5,276 nucleotides of DNA from Balneolales bacterium (GTDB taxonomy: Bacteria > Bacteroidota > Rhodothermia > Balneolales > Natronogracilivirgulaceae), in contig SLQI01000369.1 in assembly GCA_007131535.1 (NCBI GenBank), forward strand, positions 1-5,276, read 5' to 3'. The notes beneath the pieces were generated by a model. It had not been told where the DNA came from. It was given only the letters and a program-made list of their open reading frames with translations, and made no database searches. Positions 1 through 5,276 of this stretch are shown piece after piece. A program made the translations under genes and the position numbers. Position 1 is the first letter of the stretch, and each line of letters opens with the position of its first letter.

Positions 1-1688
1 TCATTGATCTGCATCGCCTTCTGCATGATCTCACGGTATTGTTCCGGTGTTTCAGCACGCATACCTACAGCCCCGTAGGATTCGGCCAGGGCAACAAAAT
101 CCGGATTGCCGCTTTCAAGATGAGAGTGCGAATACCGGCCTTCGAAGAATAGCTCCTGCCACTGGCGGACCATCCCGAGGTAGTTGTTGTTCATGATGAC
201 CACTTTAACAGGGATGTTGTAGGCCACGGCTGTTCCAAGCTCCATCGCTGTCATTTGGAAGCCACCGTCGCCGGTAATACAGACTACATCGCGATCGGGG
301 CAGGCTACTTTGGCGCCGATTCCGGACGGGAAACCGAAGCCCATCGTACCGAGTCCGCTTGATGAGAGCCAGCTTCGCGGGTGGTTGAACTTGTAATATT
401 GCGCCGCCCACATTTGGTGTTGCCCGACGTCAACGGTTACAATAGCTTCGCCCTTTGTGATTTCAGACGTCATTTCCATCAGGTGTTGCGGTGCGATCCC
501 GTTTTCCGGCTTGTTGTAGCGAAGCGGGTGGTTAGCTCTCCATTCATCGATCTGTTTGTACCAGTCATCAAGCTCAAGTGGTTGAACGAGTTGATTCAGC
601 TGTTTCAAAACAGATTTTGTATGTCCGATGATAGGTACTTCAACCTGCACATTCTTGTTGATGCAGGAGGGGTCGATATCGATGTGAATCTTTTTGGATT
701 TGGTGGAGAACTCATCCACTTTGCCGGTAACCCGGTCATCAAACCGAGCGCCGACCGCTACCAACACATCGCATTCCTGAATGGCCATGTTGGCCCACCA
801 GGTGCCGTGCATCCCCAGCATTCCGAGGGATTGCTTATCATTTTCCGGATAGGCGCCGAGGCCCATCAACGTAGTGGTAACCGGGGCTCCCGTCGTTTTT
901 GCCAGTTCCTGAAGTTCATCCCAGGCCTCCCCCGAAACCACGCCGCCACCGGCATAAATCAAAGGTCGTTCAGCCTGTTTAAGTAATTCCGCCGCCCTGC
1001 TGATCTGACCGAAATCACCTTCCTCCTGTACATTATATCCGCGAATACTCACCGCGGCATTCGGAGAATACATACCGGTTGAATTCAGCATATCTTTGGG
1101 CAGATCGACGAGTACCGGACCTGGCCGGCCGGTTCGGGCCACATGAAAGGCTTCCGGGATAACCCAACTCAGGTCTGCGGCATTTTTAACCAGGTAACTG
1201 TGTTTGGTGATGGGCCGGGTAATACCGATGGTATCGGCTTCCTGAAAGGCGTCGTTGCCGATCATGGTTGAGGGCACCTGCCCGGTGAAAACGACCATCG
1301 GAATGGAATCCATCATCGCAGTGGTGATCCCGGTTACCGCATTGGTAGCGCCGGGACCGGAAGTAACCAGTACTACACCGGGTTTACCGGTTGCGCGTGC
1401 GTATCCATCGGCGGCATGCGTCCCTCCTTGTTCGTGACGAACCAGGAGGTGTCGCAGTTCAGGAGTTTTATACAATTCGTCATACAAACCGAGCAGTACA
1501 CCGCCGGGGTATCCAAAAATGGTATCCACACCCTGGCTCAGCAGGGATTGAATGAAAATCTGAGAACCTTTGAGTTCAACGGCATTTTTATCGGTCTGGA
1601 TCGCGCGAAGTTTTTGATCTTCGTGGTCCGCTCGTCGGCTTTTGGCGTTGGCTGTTTTCATGAACCTCATGGTTTTCCCAGAGGTCAT
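1..1688 (-). CDS. ilvB: Acetolactate synthase large subunit, 3' end cut by window edge
   Basis: Thiamine-diphosphate enzyme that condenses two pyruvates to acetolactate, or pyruvate with 2-oxobutyrate, the first common step of valine, leucine and isoleucine synthesis. About 562 residues are visible, and the frame is still open at the left edge with perhaps 20-40 residues missing. Counting from the ATG at 1688, the catalytic Glu lies in RHEQGGTHAADGYA (Glu86). The TSGPGATNAVTG stretch is near 109-120, the central FAD/DHAP-synthase-like domain follows, and the ThDP/Mg motif runs from GDGG at 473 to MNNNYLG at 499-505. Three in-frame ATGs are possible (1688, 1670, 1661), with an in-frame TAA just upstream. 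None has a convincing Shine-Dalgarno sequence; GAGG sits only 3 bases before 1661. I use 1688 because the inverted repeat of the leader covers exactly that codon. Any of these starts leaves a polar, charged N-terminal extension of about 30-40 residues before the conserved core (GSQIFIQSLL). The ilvN subunit and later genes would lie to the left, outside the window. Confidence 0.95.
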   Translation of the reverse strand, partial: MTSGKTMRFMKTANAKSRRADHEDQKLRAIQTDKNAVELKGSQIFIQSLLSQGVDTIFGYPGGVLLGLYDELYKTPELRHLLVRHEQGGTHAADGYARATGKPGVVLVTSGPGATNAVTGITTAMMDSIPMVVFTGQVPSTMIGNDAFQEADTIGITRPITKHSYLVKNAADLSWVIPEAFHVARTGRPGPVLVDLPKDMLNSTGMYSPNAAVSIRGYNVQEEGDFGQISRAAELLKQAERPLIYAGGGVVSGEAWDELQELAKTTGAPVTTTLMGLGAYPENDKQSLGMLGMHGTWWANMAIQECDVLVAVGARFDDRVTGKVDEFSTKSKKIHIDIDPSCINKNVQVEVPIIGHTKSVLKQLNQLVQPLELDDWYKQIDEWRANHPLRYNKPENGIAPQHLMEMTSEITKGEAIVTVDVGQHQMWAAQYYKFNHPRSWLSSSGLGTMGFGFPSGIGAKVACPDRDVVCITGDGGFQMTAMELGTAVAYNIPVKVVIMNNNYLGMVRQWQELFFEGRYSHSHLESGNPDFVALAESYGAVGMRAETPEQYREIMQKAMQIN

Positions 1689-1758
1689 TGCCTTGGAGCC
1701 TTAGAATGCGATATGTGTGGGTATAGTAATTCGGTGGGCTGTCGGGAATGACCTCTGG
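1678..1758 (-). promoter_or_regulatory. Hairpin sequestering the ilvB start codon
   Basis: In the minus-strand transcript CCAGAGGUCAUU (1758-1747) is perfectly complementary over 12 bases to AAUGACCUCUGG (1689-1678). A C-C mismatch followed by two more G-C pairs (1745-1744 with 1691-1692) could extend the stem inward. The 3' arm contains the ATG at 1688 and lies within the ribosome footprint of the starts at 1670 and 1661. Formation should therefore block ilvB initiation. No U-run follows the stem, so an intrinsic terminator is unlikely. The 5' arm begins 6 bases after the leader stop codon. The pairing is seen directly; the regulatory role is inferred. Confidence 0.65.
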
Positions 1759-1794
1759 AGTATGTTACTTAATTAGAATTAGTAGGCCAGAGAT
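1751..1794 (-). promoter_or_regulatory. Competing anti-sequestration hairpin in the leader
   Basis: AUCUCUGG (1794-1787), coding Ile-Ser-Gly near the end of the leader peptide, can pair with CCAGAGGU (1758-1751) through 8 pairs, one of them G-U. It would enclose a 28-base loop holding the leader stop codon. It uses the same bases as the 5' arm of the start-codon hairpin, so the two structures exclude each other. A ribosome stalled in the upstream Ile runs (1845-1804) would leave this segment free and favour ilvB translation; a ribosome moving through would mask it. It is shorter than the 12-base alternative, so its effect would depend on folding order. Confidence 0.5.
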
Positions 1795-1941
1795 AATTCC
1801 CGAAATGATCGGTAGAATAATAATAGAAATAATAATACCAATAATAGGCAGGGAAGCGATCAATGCACTAATATCCACACGAGCGGCTGCCTGAGCACCG
1901 TCGGCCAAAACAGAGTTGGTATGTGTGGTAGTGTCGTGCAC
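1765..1941 (-). CDS. Ile/Leu-rich leader peptide upstream of ilvB
   Basis: A 58-codon frame ending in TAA at 1765, read in the same direction as ilvB and 76 bases before its first ATG. There is no ATG in frame. The furthest candidate start is GTG at 1941; others are TTG 1908 and GTG 1878, so the N-terminus is uncertain. From residue 22 on (VDISALIASLP...), 16 of 37 residues are Ile and 6 are Leu, in runs such as IIGIIISIIILPII, ending LLILIK. Codons are mostly ATT, with some ATC, CTA, CTG and TTG. Leader peptides rich in the regulatory amino acid are well known upstream of ilv operons (IlvL and IvbL of enterobacteria). The position, the composition and the competing RNA pairings downstream support the same role here: a ribosome short of charged tRNA-Ile would stall in the Ile runs. 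The alternative is a small hydrophobic membrane peptide with no regulatory role. No clear ribosome binding site is visible. Confidence 0.68.
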   Translation of the reverse strand: MHDTTTHTNSVLADGAQAAARVDISALIASLPIIGIIISIIILPIISGIISGLLILIK

Positions 1942-1982
1942 TGCGTAATGGTTATTTCTATTACATTCGGATCATTCAGTCG

Positions 1983-2013
1983 CAAAACTGTGCATAATTG
2001 AAGGTGATGTCAA
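1983..2013 (-). promoter_or_regulatory. Candidate promoter of the leader-ilvB transcript
   Basis: On the minus strand TTG (2013-2011, inside a perfect TTGACA) is followed after exactly 20 bases by CAGTTTTG (1990-1983). This differs by one base from the Bacteroidota TAnnTTTG -7 box, and the spacing is in the range known for those promoters. An AT-rich stretch lies just upstream, around 2020-2040. Transcription would begin near 1976, about 35 bases before the GTG at 1941. It is a match by eye only; the mismatch removes the first T of the box. Confidence 0.45.
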
Positions 2014-2328
2014 CCCCTAACGCAAAATTATTTTTAAAATATAGAAATTATTCACGACTTTGTGTTTAATATTTAATATAAATCCTTTTAATTACATAAA
2101 TATTTTATCTCATTACACCATTTCTCTTAAATTTCAATAATTCTAAAAGCGCTTTCAGTATTATTTTTGCTGTTATTTCATTTTCAAGTGGATCACGTAC
2201 GATTAACTCTGATTCATATTAAGCTATTACCATCTTCAAAGAGCCGGCTGCCGAAACTTATTTTGCATCTTTTGAATACCTGTTTCGTCTTTTAGGGTGA
2301 AGATGAAACAATAATCTATGCTACTTCT
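2014..2328. other. AT-rich intergenic region between divergent ilvB leader and sigZ
   Basis: No convincing gene on either strand. The left half is strongly AT-rich (about 2028-2145). It contains a LacI-type palindrome and a TAnnTTTG box (listed separately) and, at 2243-2253, GCCGGCTGCCG, the same 11 bases found at 3914-3924 in the repeat island. The 2255-2328 part directly before sigZ shows no clear Shine-Dalgarno sequence. No tRNA or other structured RNA was recognised. Confidence 0.7.
2144..2169 (+). promoter_or_regulatory. Palindromic operator-like site beside a TAnnTTTG box
   Basis: TAAAAGCGCTTTCA (2144-2157) contains the perfect palindrome AAAGCGCTTT and resembles the operators of LacI/GalR-family regulators, including the cre site of Gram-positive bacteria. 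Four bases later TATTTTTG (2162-2169) matches the Bacteroidota -7 consensus TAnnTTTG on the plus strand. A promoter here would start near 2176 and give sigZ a leader of about 150 bases. No TTG is found at the expected upstream distance, which weakens the promoter reading. Confidence 0.25.
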
Positions 2329-2895
2329 ATGACAACTGCAGCATTCCATAATATTTATGAACGTTTCGGGAACCGCATTCGCAGATTTGTGGCGCACAAG
2401 ATAGCCGACCCTTCTTATGTGGATGACCTGGTCCAGGAAATATTTATTAAAGTTCATAATCACATTGATGAACTGCAGGATGAAGAAAAGCTGGATGCCT
2501 GGATTTTCCGTATCGCCCGAAACCGGGTGACGGATTATTATCGGACAACCAAAACTCATCAACCTATTGATGCATCCGAGCCCGCTGCACCGCCCCGTGA
2601 TTTTTCTGATTATGAACTGGTTTTCGACAATGATATCCGCGAATGGATTGATCAATTACCCGATAAATACCGGCAGGTGCTTTACAAAACCGAGCTGGAA
2701 AACCGAAAATATGCCGAGGTGGCCAAAGAACTCGGACTGAGTGTACCGGCTGTTAAATCCCGCGTACTACGCGGCCGGGAAAAGATCAAGCAAATGCTGC
2801 TGGAATGCTGCCACTTTGAGTTTGACCGCCTCGGCGGAATCGCCGATTGTACCCCGAAGAAACTCTGTCCCGATTGTGATAGTGCAGAGAACTGA
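2329..2895 (+). CDS. sigZ: ECF RNA polymerase sigma factor, SigZ-like
   Basis: An alternative sigma factor of 188 residues that would direct RNA polymerase to a specific promoter set. Sigma-2 covers roughly residues 8-76, with DLVQEIFIKVHNHIDEL (33-49) and DAWIFRIARNRVTDYYR (56-72). Sigma-4 covers about 105-157, with LPDKYRQVLY and the helix-turn-helix YAEVAKELGLSVPAVKSRV. The spacer between them is short, as in ECF sigmas. Beyond sigma-4 a tail of about 30 residues carries CCHFEFDRLGG (160-170) and further cysteines at 174, 180 and 183. A CC-F-E-D motif at this place fits what I recall of the SigZ group. No anti-sigma gene lies next to it, so the tail itself may be the sensor, perhaps for a thiol-binding metalloid given arsM downstream. 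That role is inferred. The ATG at 2329 is the only good start; the ATG at 2318 is out of frame. No Shine-Dalgarno sequence is seen. Confidence 0.88.
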   Translation: MTTAAFHNIYERFGNRIRRFVAHKIADPSYVDDLVQEIFIKVHNHIDELQDEEKLDAWIFRIARNRVTDYYRTTKTHQPIDASEPAAPPRDFSDYELVFDNDIREWIDQLPDKYRQVLYKTELENRKYAEVAKELGLSVPAVKSRVLRGREKIKQMLLECCHFEFDRLGGIADCTPKKLCPDCDSAEN

Positions 2896-3011
2896 TTAGA
2901 TCGCTAAAAAGGTAGAATGATATAAGCTCAACTACCCTTCTGTGCAGATAGCGCACTTCTCCACACTCTCAGAACTTAAAACACCAATGACAACTAATAC
3001 AATAATATCTT

Positions 3012-3773
3012 ATGCCTAATAATCTTAAATCCATAGTAAAAGAAAAGTACAGCGATATCGCCCGCCAATCTCAACAAGGCTGTTGCGATACCGGAAATGG
3101 TTGCGAAATCATGGCCGAATCCTATGATACCCTGGATGGCTACAACCCGGATGCCGATTTGAAACTGGGATGCGGGATTCCCATCGAATATGCCAAGCTT
3201 CGGCAGGGTCAGCATGTCCTGGACCTGGGCAGCGGTGCGGGTAATGACCTGTTTGTAGCCCGGTCTGAAGTGGGTGAAACCGGCCGCCTTGTCGGGCTGG
3301 ATTTCTCCCCGGAAATGAATCAAAAAGCAGAAGAAAACCGCCGGAAGTTAGGCTTTTCCAACATGGAGTTTCACACCGGAGAAATTGAAGAAATGCCCTT
3401 CCGGGATTCTACTTTCGATGTTATACTCTCCAATTGTGTATTGAACCTCGTACCCGACAAACAGGCGGCTTTTTCCGAAATACACCGGGTACTGAAACCC
3501 GGCGGTCATTTTGCAATTTCGGATATTGTAACTGAAGGCACCATGGACAAAAAGGTACAAGAATCCGCCGAACTCTATGCCGGTTGCGTTTCAGGTGCAA
3601 TTGATAAAGAAGAATACCTGGAGCTCATTCGTCAGACCGGTTTTAAAGAAGTAGCCATTAAACAGGAACGTCGGATTGAAATTCCTGAACAATGGTTCGA
3701 GGAACAACTCGGAGAGTTAATACCCGCTGATGATGTCAGGATTCAGAGTATTACGGTTTTTGGAGTGAAGTGA
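3012..3773 (+). CDS. arsM: Arsenite S-adenosylmethionine methyltransferase
   Basis: Cytosolic class I methyltransferase of 253 residues that methylates As(III), using S-adenosylmethionine, to methylated and eventually volatile arsenicals. The SAM motif VLDLGSGAGND is at 69-79, the acidic motif II residue is in GLDFSP (95-100), and ISDIVTEG is at 169-176. The family's arsenic-binding cysteines are present: Cys54 in LGCG, Cys142 in SNCVLN and Cys192 in YAGCVSGA. An N-terminal Cys24-Cys25 pair plus Cys31 probably includes the fourth, relay cysteine. The length is usual for bacterial ArsM without a long C-terminal extension. It follows sigZ by 116 bases on the same strand. No TAnnTTTG box was found in the gap, so both co-transcription and a SigZ-type promoter remain possible. 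The ATG at 3012 has no Shine-Dalgarno sequence but is supported by the family-like N-terminus (KSIVKEKYSDIA). No arsR, arsB or arsC gene is in the window. Confidence 0.93.
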   Translation: MPNNLKSIVKEKYSDIARQSQQGCCDTGNGCEIMAESYDTLDGYNPDADLKLGCGIPIEYAKLRQGQHVLDLGSGAGNDLFVARSEVGETGRLVGLDFSPEMNQKAEENRRKLGFSNMEFHTGEIEEMPFRDSTFDVILSNCVLNLVPDKQAAFSEIHRVLKPGGHFAISDIVTEGTMDKKVQESAELYAGCVSGAIDKEEYLELIRQTGFKEVAIKQERRIEIPEQWFEEQLGELIPADDVRIQSITVFGVK

Positions 3774-3852
3774 CGCCGAAACCGGTTGATGTTTGCCACA
3801 AGTTACTTCCCGGATAGGCACTTTACCGGGTAGCAGTTGTGTTTGGCTACTT

Positions 3853-3883
3853 GCCGACAGCCCGATTGCATCGGACAGCCGGC
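3853..3883. repeat. Imperfect direct repeat, copy 1 of 2
   Basis: GCCGACAGCCCG, then 7 variable bases (ATTGCAT), then CGGACAGCCGGC. The same 12-base flanks at the same spacing recur at 4011-4041, with none of the 7 central bases conserved. Its right flank is also the left arm of the hairpin at 3874-3905. Confidence 0.7.
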
Positions 3884-3905
3884 TTGCCAACAATTGCCGG
3901 CTGTC
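3874..3905. repeat. Inverted repeat / hairpin in the junction
   Basis: GACAGCCGGC (3874-3883) and GCCGGCTGTC (3896-3905) are perfectly complementary, with a 12-base spacer. The stem grows by one more C-G pair beyond a single mismatch. It is very GC-rich, so it would be stable in either transcript, and it may act as a REP-like element or a bidirectional 3'-end structure. Confidence 0.7.
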
Positions 3906-4010
3906 GGACATAGGCCGGCTGCCGGCATCTACCCACTACAGTTCAGTAAATGGGTTCTCCGGGTTGGAAATATTCGGTGAATGAGTTACTGTTTGGGTGA
4001 TGTTGGTGAT

Positions 4011-4041
4011 GCCGACAGCCCGGCAAGGCCGGACAGCCGGC
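4011..4041. repeat. Imperfect direct repeat, copy 2 of 2
   Basis: GCCGACAGCCCG, the variable centre GCAAGGC, then CGGACAGCCGGC; 24 of 31 positions match copy 1. In this copy the centre gives a local CCGG-CAAGG-CCGG palindrome, so it can fold by itself. Confidence 0.7.
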
Positions 4042-4088
4042 GGAAAAGACCAGGCAGCCGGCGGAGTTTGAGTGCCGGTGAGAATATT

Positions 4089-5276
4089 TTATTGAGCGAT
4101 TTGGTTGCGAAGGGCGCGACCGAATCCTTCGTTGTTAACGGGACGGTTGGATTCCCATACCGGATGGCCGTTAACCCAGATGCGCTCCATACCTTCAGCA
4201 AGTTGATGCGGGTCTTCAAAGTCGGCGCGGTCAACGACTTCATCCGGGTCAAACACCAGCAGATCGGCGGCGAAGCCCTGGCGGACGTATCCTCTGCGGA
4301 GGTCTACTTTTTCAGGATCATCCAAACCAATGATTGAAGCCGTCTGGCCCGACATCTTCCGGATAGCTTCTTCTAACTCCAGAAATCCACCTTCGGATGT
4401 ATACTCGTTGATTACCTTCGCAAATGCGCCATATCCGCGTGGATGACGCATCGTAGGGCTGCCGTCGGACGATATCACCGTATGTTCATCCGCGATAAAT
4501 GTTTTCATTACTTCCTCATCCATCACAAAATACGCGGCACTTTCACTACCCGGACCCATTTCGATCAGTACCTCTTCAAACGGTTGACCTTTCTCCTCTG
4601 CAACTTCGGCCAGCGTTTTCCCGGCAACATCTCCCGTGCCGAACAACGTGGCTTGCGGACCATTCCGGGCATTAACCCGGTTGCGCAGATACTCAGCAAG
4701 ATCTTCCCTGCGCTCTTCCACCACTTCGTCGTAATCGTTCGGCGGCCTTGCCCAATCAGGAAACACTATGCTGATGCCGGTAAAACTGGCATTATACGGA
4801 TAGACATCAGCCGTGATTTGAATACCTTCGGCACGGGCATCATCCATCATATGCAAAATCCGATCGGCCTGTTCCGGATCATCCCCCAGAACAATCTTCA
4901 AATGTGAGGCCTGAACCCGGGCTCCGGATTGGCGCCCTTGTTCTATCAGCTCCTTCAAGGAATCTTCGATTTTGTCATAGTCCTCACTTCGCATGTGGCT
5001 GATAATAACCCCATCATACTCAGCGACAGGTTCGGCTATGGCTACCAGCTCTTCCATTTCAGAATGCTCGCCATAGTTATACTCCAGCCCGAGTGACAGA
5101 CCAAATGCTCCCGTTTCAATCCCCTCGAAAACCATGTCCACCATGCGCTGCAAACCATCCTCATCCGGATCGTCATGCTCTACTCCGGAATCTCTTCGGA
5201 TGGAATTATGGCCGACTAAATAGCCCACATTGACAGACGGCTGTTTCTGATCCACCTCATCCAAAAGGTCCGCAAA
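4089..5276 (-). CDS. N-acyl-D-amino-acid deacylase family amidohydrolase, 5' end cut by window edge
   Basis: Metal-dependent amidohydrolase of the D-aminoacylase family, expected to hydrolyse N-acyl-D-amino acids or related N-acyl compounds. The frame is open to the right edge. The TTG at 5264 should not be taken as the start, since the family is usually about 480-530 residues and the N-terminal metal ligands (His-x-His) are missing here. Counting from that TTG codon: NVGYLVGHNSIRR at 12-24; FGLSLGLEY at 54-62; SHMRSE with a metal-ligand His at 90; SHLK with the second His at 121; ITADVYPY at 150-157; SSDGSP with the catalytic Asp at 267; and the C-terminal RGYVRQGFAADLLVFDP block near 324-340, typical of the family. 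The protein is acidic (for example HDDPDEDG), as in salt-adapted organisms. Any signal peptide lies outside the window, so its location in the cell is unknown. It converges on arsM and looks functionally unrelated. Confidence 0.9.
   Translation of the reverse strand, partial: FADLLDEVDQKQPSVNVGYLVGHNSIRRDSGVEHDDPDEDGLQRMVDMVFEGIETGAFGLSLGLEYNYGEHSEMEELVAIAEPVAEYDGVIISHMRSEDYDKIEDSLKELIEQGRQSGARVQASHLKIVLGDDPEQADRILHMMDDARAEGIQITADVYPYNASFTGISIVFPDWARPPNDYDEVVEERREDLAEYLRNRVNARNGPQATLFGTGDVAGKTLAEVAEEKGQPFEEVLIEMGPGSESAAYFVMDEEVMKTFIADEHTVISSDGSPTMRHPRGYGAFAKVINEYTSEGGFLELEEAIRKMSGQTASIIGLDDPEKVDLRRGYVRQGFAADLLVFDPDEVVDRADFEDPHQLAEGMERIWVNGHPVWESNRPVNNEGFGRALRNQIAQ

Larger units (their letters stand above)
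3774..4088. other. Convergent non-coding junction with GC-rich repeats
   Basis: The space between the 3' ends of arsM (plus) and the deacylase (minus). It contains five copies of GCCGGCTG or its complement (3876-3883, 3896-3903, 3914-3921, 4034-4041, 4055-4062), a strong hairpin and an imperfect direct repeat. Near 3809-3830, CCCGG and CCGGG could form a weak 5-base stem. No stem is followed by a T-run, so a classical terminator cannot be assigned, although the hairpins may serve for both converging transcripts. No credible gene was found here. Confidence 0.75.

Noticed and set aside
381..986. 201-codon plus-strand frame
   Set aside because: It lies wholly within ilvB on the opposite strand and has no recognisable domain; it is a shadow of a well-supported gene.
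1678..1758. The inverted repeat as an intrinsic terminator
   Set aside because: No run of U follows the 3' arm, and the arm overlaps the ilvB start; sequestration of initiation explains it better.
2236..2655. 139-codon minus-strand frame at the sigZ start
   Set aside because: It overlaps the conserved sigma-2 coding region antisense and shows no family features.
2987..3019. 10-residue frame overlapping the arsM start
   Set aside because: Its stop codon overlaps the first codons of arsM, which would fit translational coupling, but it is too short, has no ribosome binding site and shows no special composition.
3809..3830. Terminator for arsM
   Set aside because: The CCCGG/CCGGG stem is only 5 pairs with a 12-base loop and is not followed by a T-run.
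3793..3984. 63-codon plus-strand frame in the junction
   Set aside because: It reads through the GC-rich repeats (SPIASDSRLANNCRLSD), has no recognisable family or start signal, and resembles false ORFs created by such repeats.
3853..4041. Possible CRISPR array
   Set aside because: There are only two repeat copies, the 7-base variable part is inside the repeat and not a spacer, and no cas gene is present.
4443..4907. 154-codon plus-strand frame
   Set aside because: It is antisense to conserved parts of the deacylase and has no recognisable motif.

Overview
The window looks like a chromosomal segment from a Bacteroidota-related bacterium, possibly the Balneolota/Rhodothermota branch. The hints are start codons without clear Shine-Dalgarno sequences, TAnnTTTG-like promoter boxes, an acidic amidohydrolase that would suit a salt-adapted cell, and GC-rich GCCGGCTG repeats between genes. 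This placement is an inference from style, not a search result. The layout is two genes or gene sets reading away from a shared AT-rich intergenic region, followed by a convergent junction.

Left part, minus strand (1-about 2013): the large subunit of acetolactate synthase (ilvB), cut at its C-terminus by the window edge. Ahead of it lie a candidate promoter and a short unlisted reading frame (1765-1941) whose last 37 residues include 16 Ile and 6 Leu. Between this frame and ilvB is a perfect 12-base inverted repeat that covers the first possible ilvB start codon. An 8-base segment inside the leader frame can compete for the same pairing. Together these parts look like a branched-chain amino acid leader-peptide attenuator that acts on ilvB translation instead of on an intrinsic terminator. 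This is the most interesting signal in the window.

Middle, plus strand (2329-3773): an ECF sigma factor of the SigZ type with a cysteine-rich C-terminal tail, followed after 116 bases by an arsenite S-adenosylmethionine methyltransferase (arsM). The pair suggests a small arsenic-response unit in which the sigma factor may control, or be expressed with, the detoxifying enzyme.

Right part: a 315-base non-coding convergent junction (3774-4088) holds five copies of an 8-base core (GCCGGCTG or its complement), a strong hairpin and a 31-base imperfect direct repeat. After it, on the minus strand, comes an N-acyl-D-amino-acid deacylase (D-aminoacylase) family amidohydrolase whose N-terminus runs off the right edge. 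It has no evident functional link to the arsenic genes.

No RNA genes, insertion sequences, CRISPR arrays or attachment sites were recognised.
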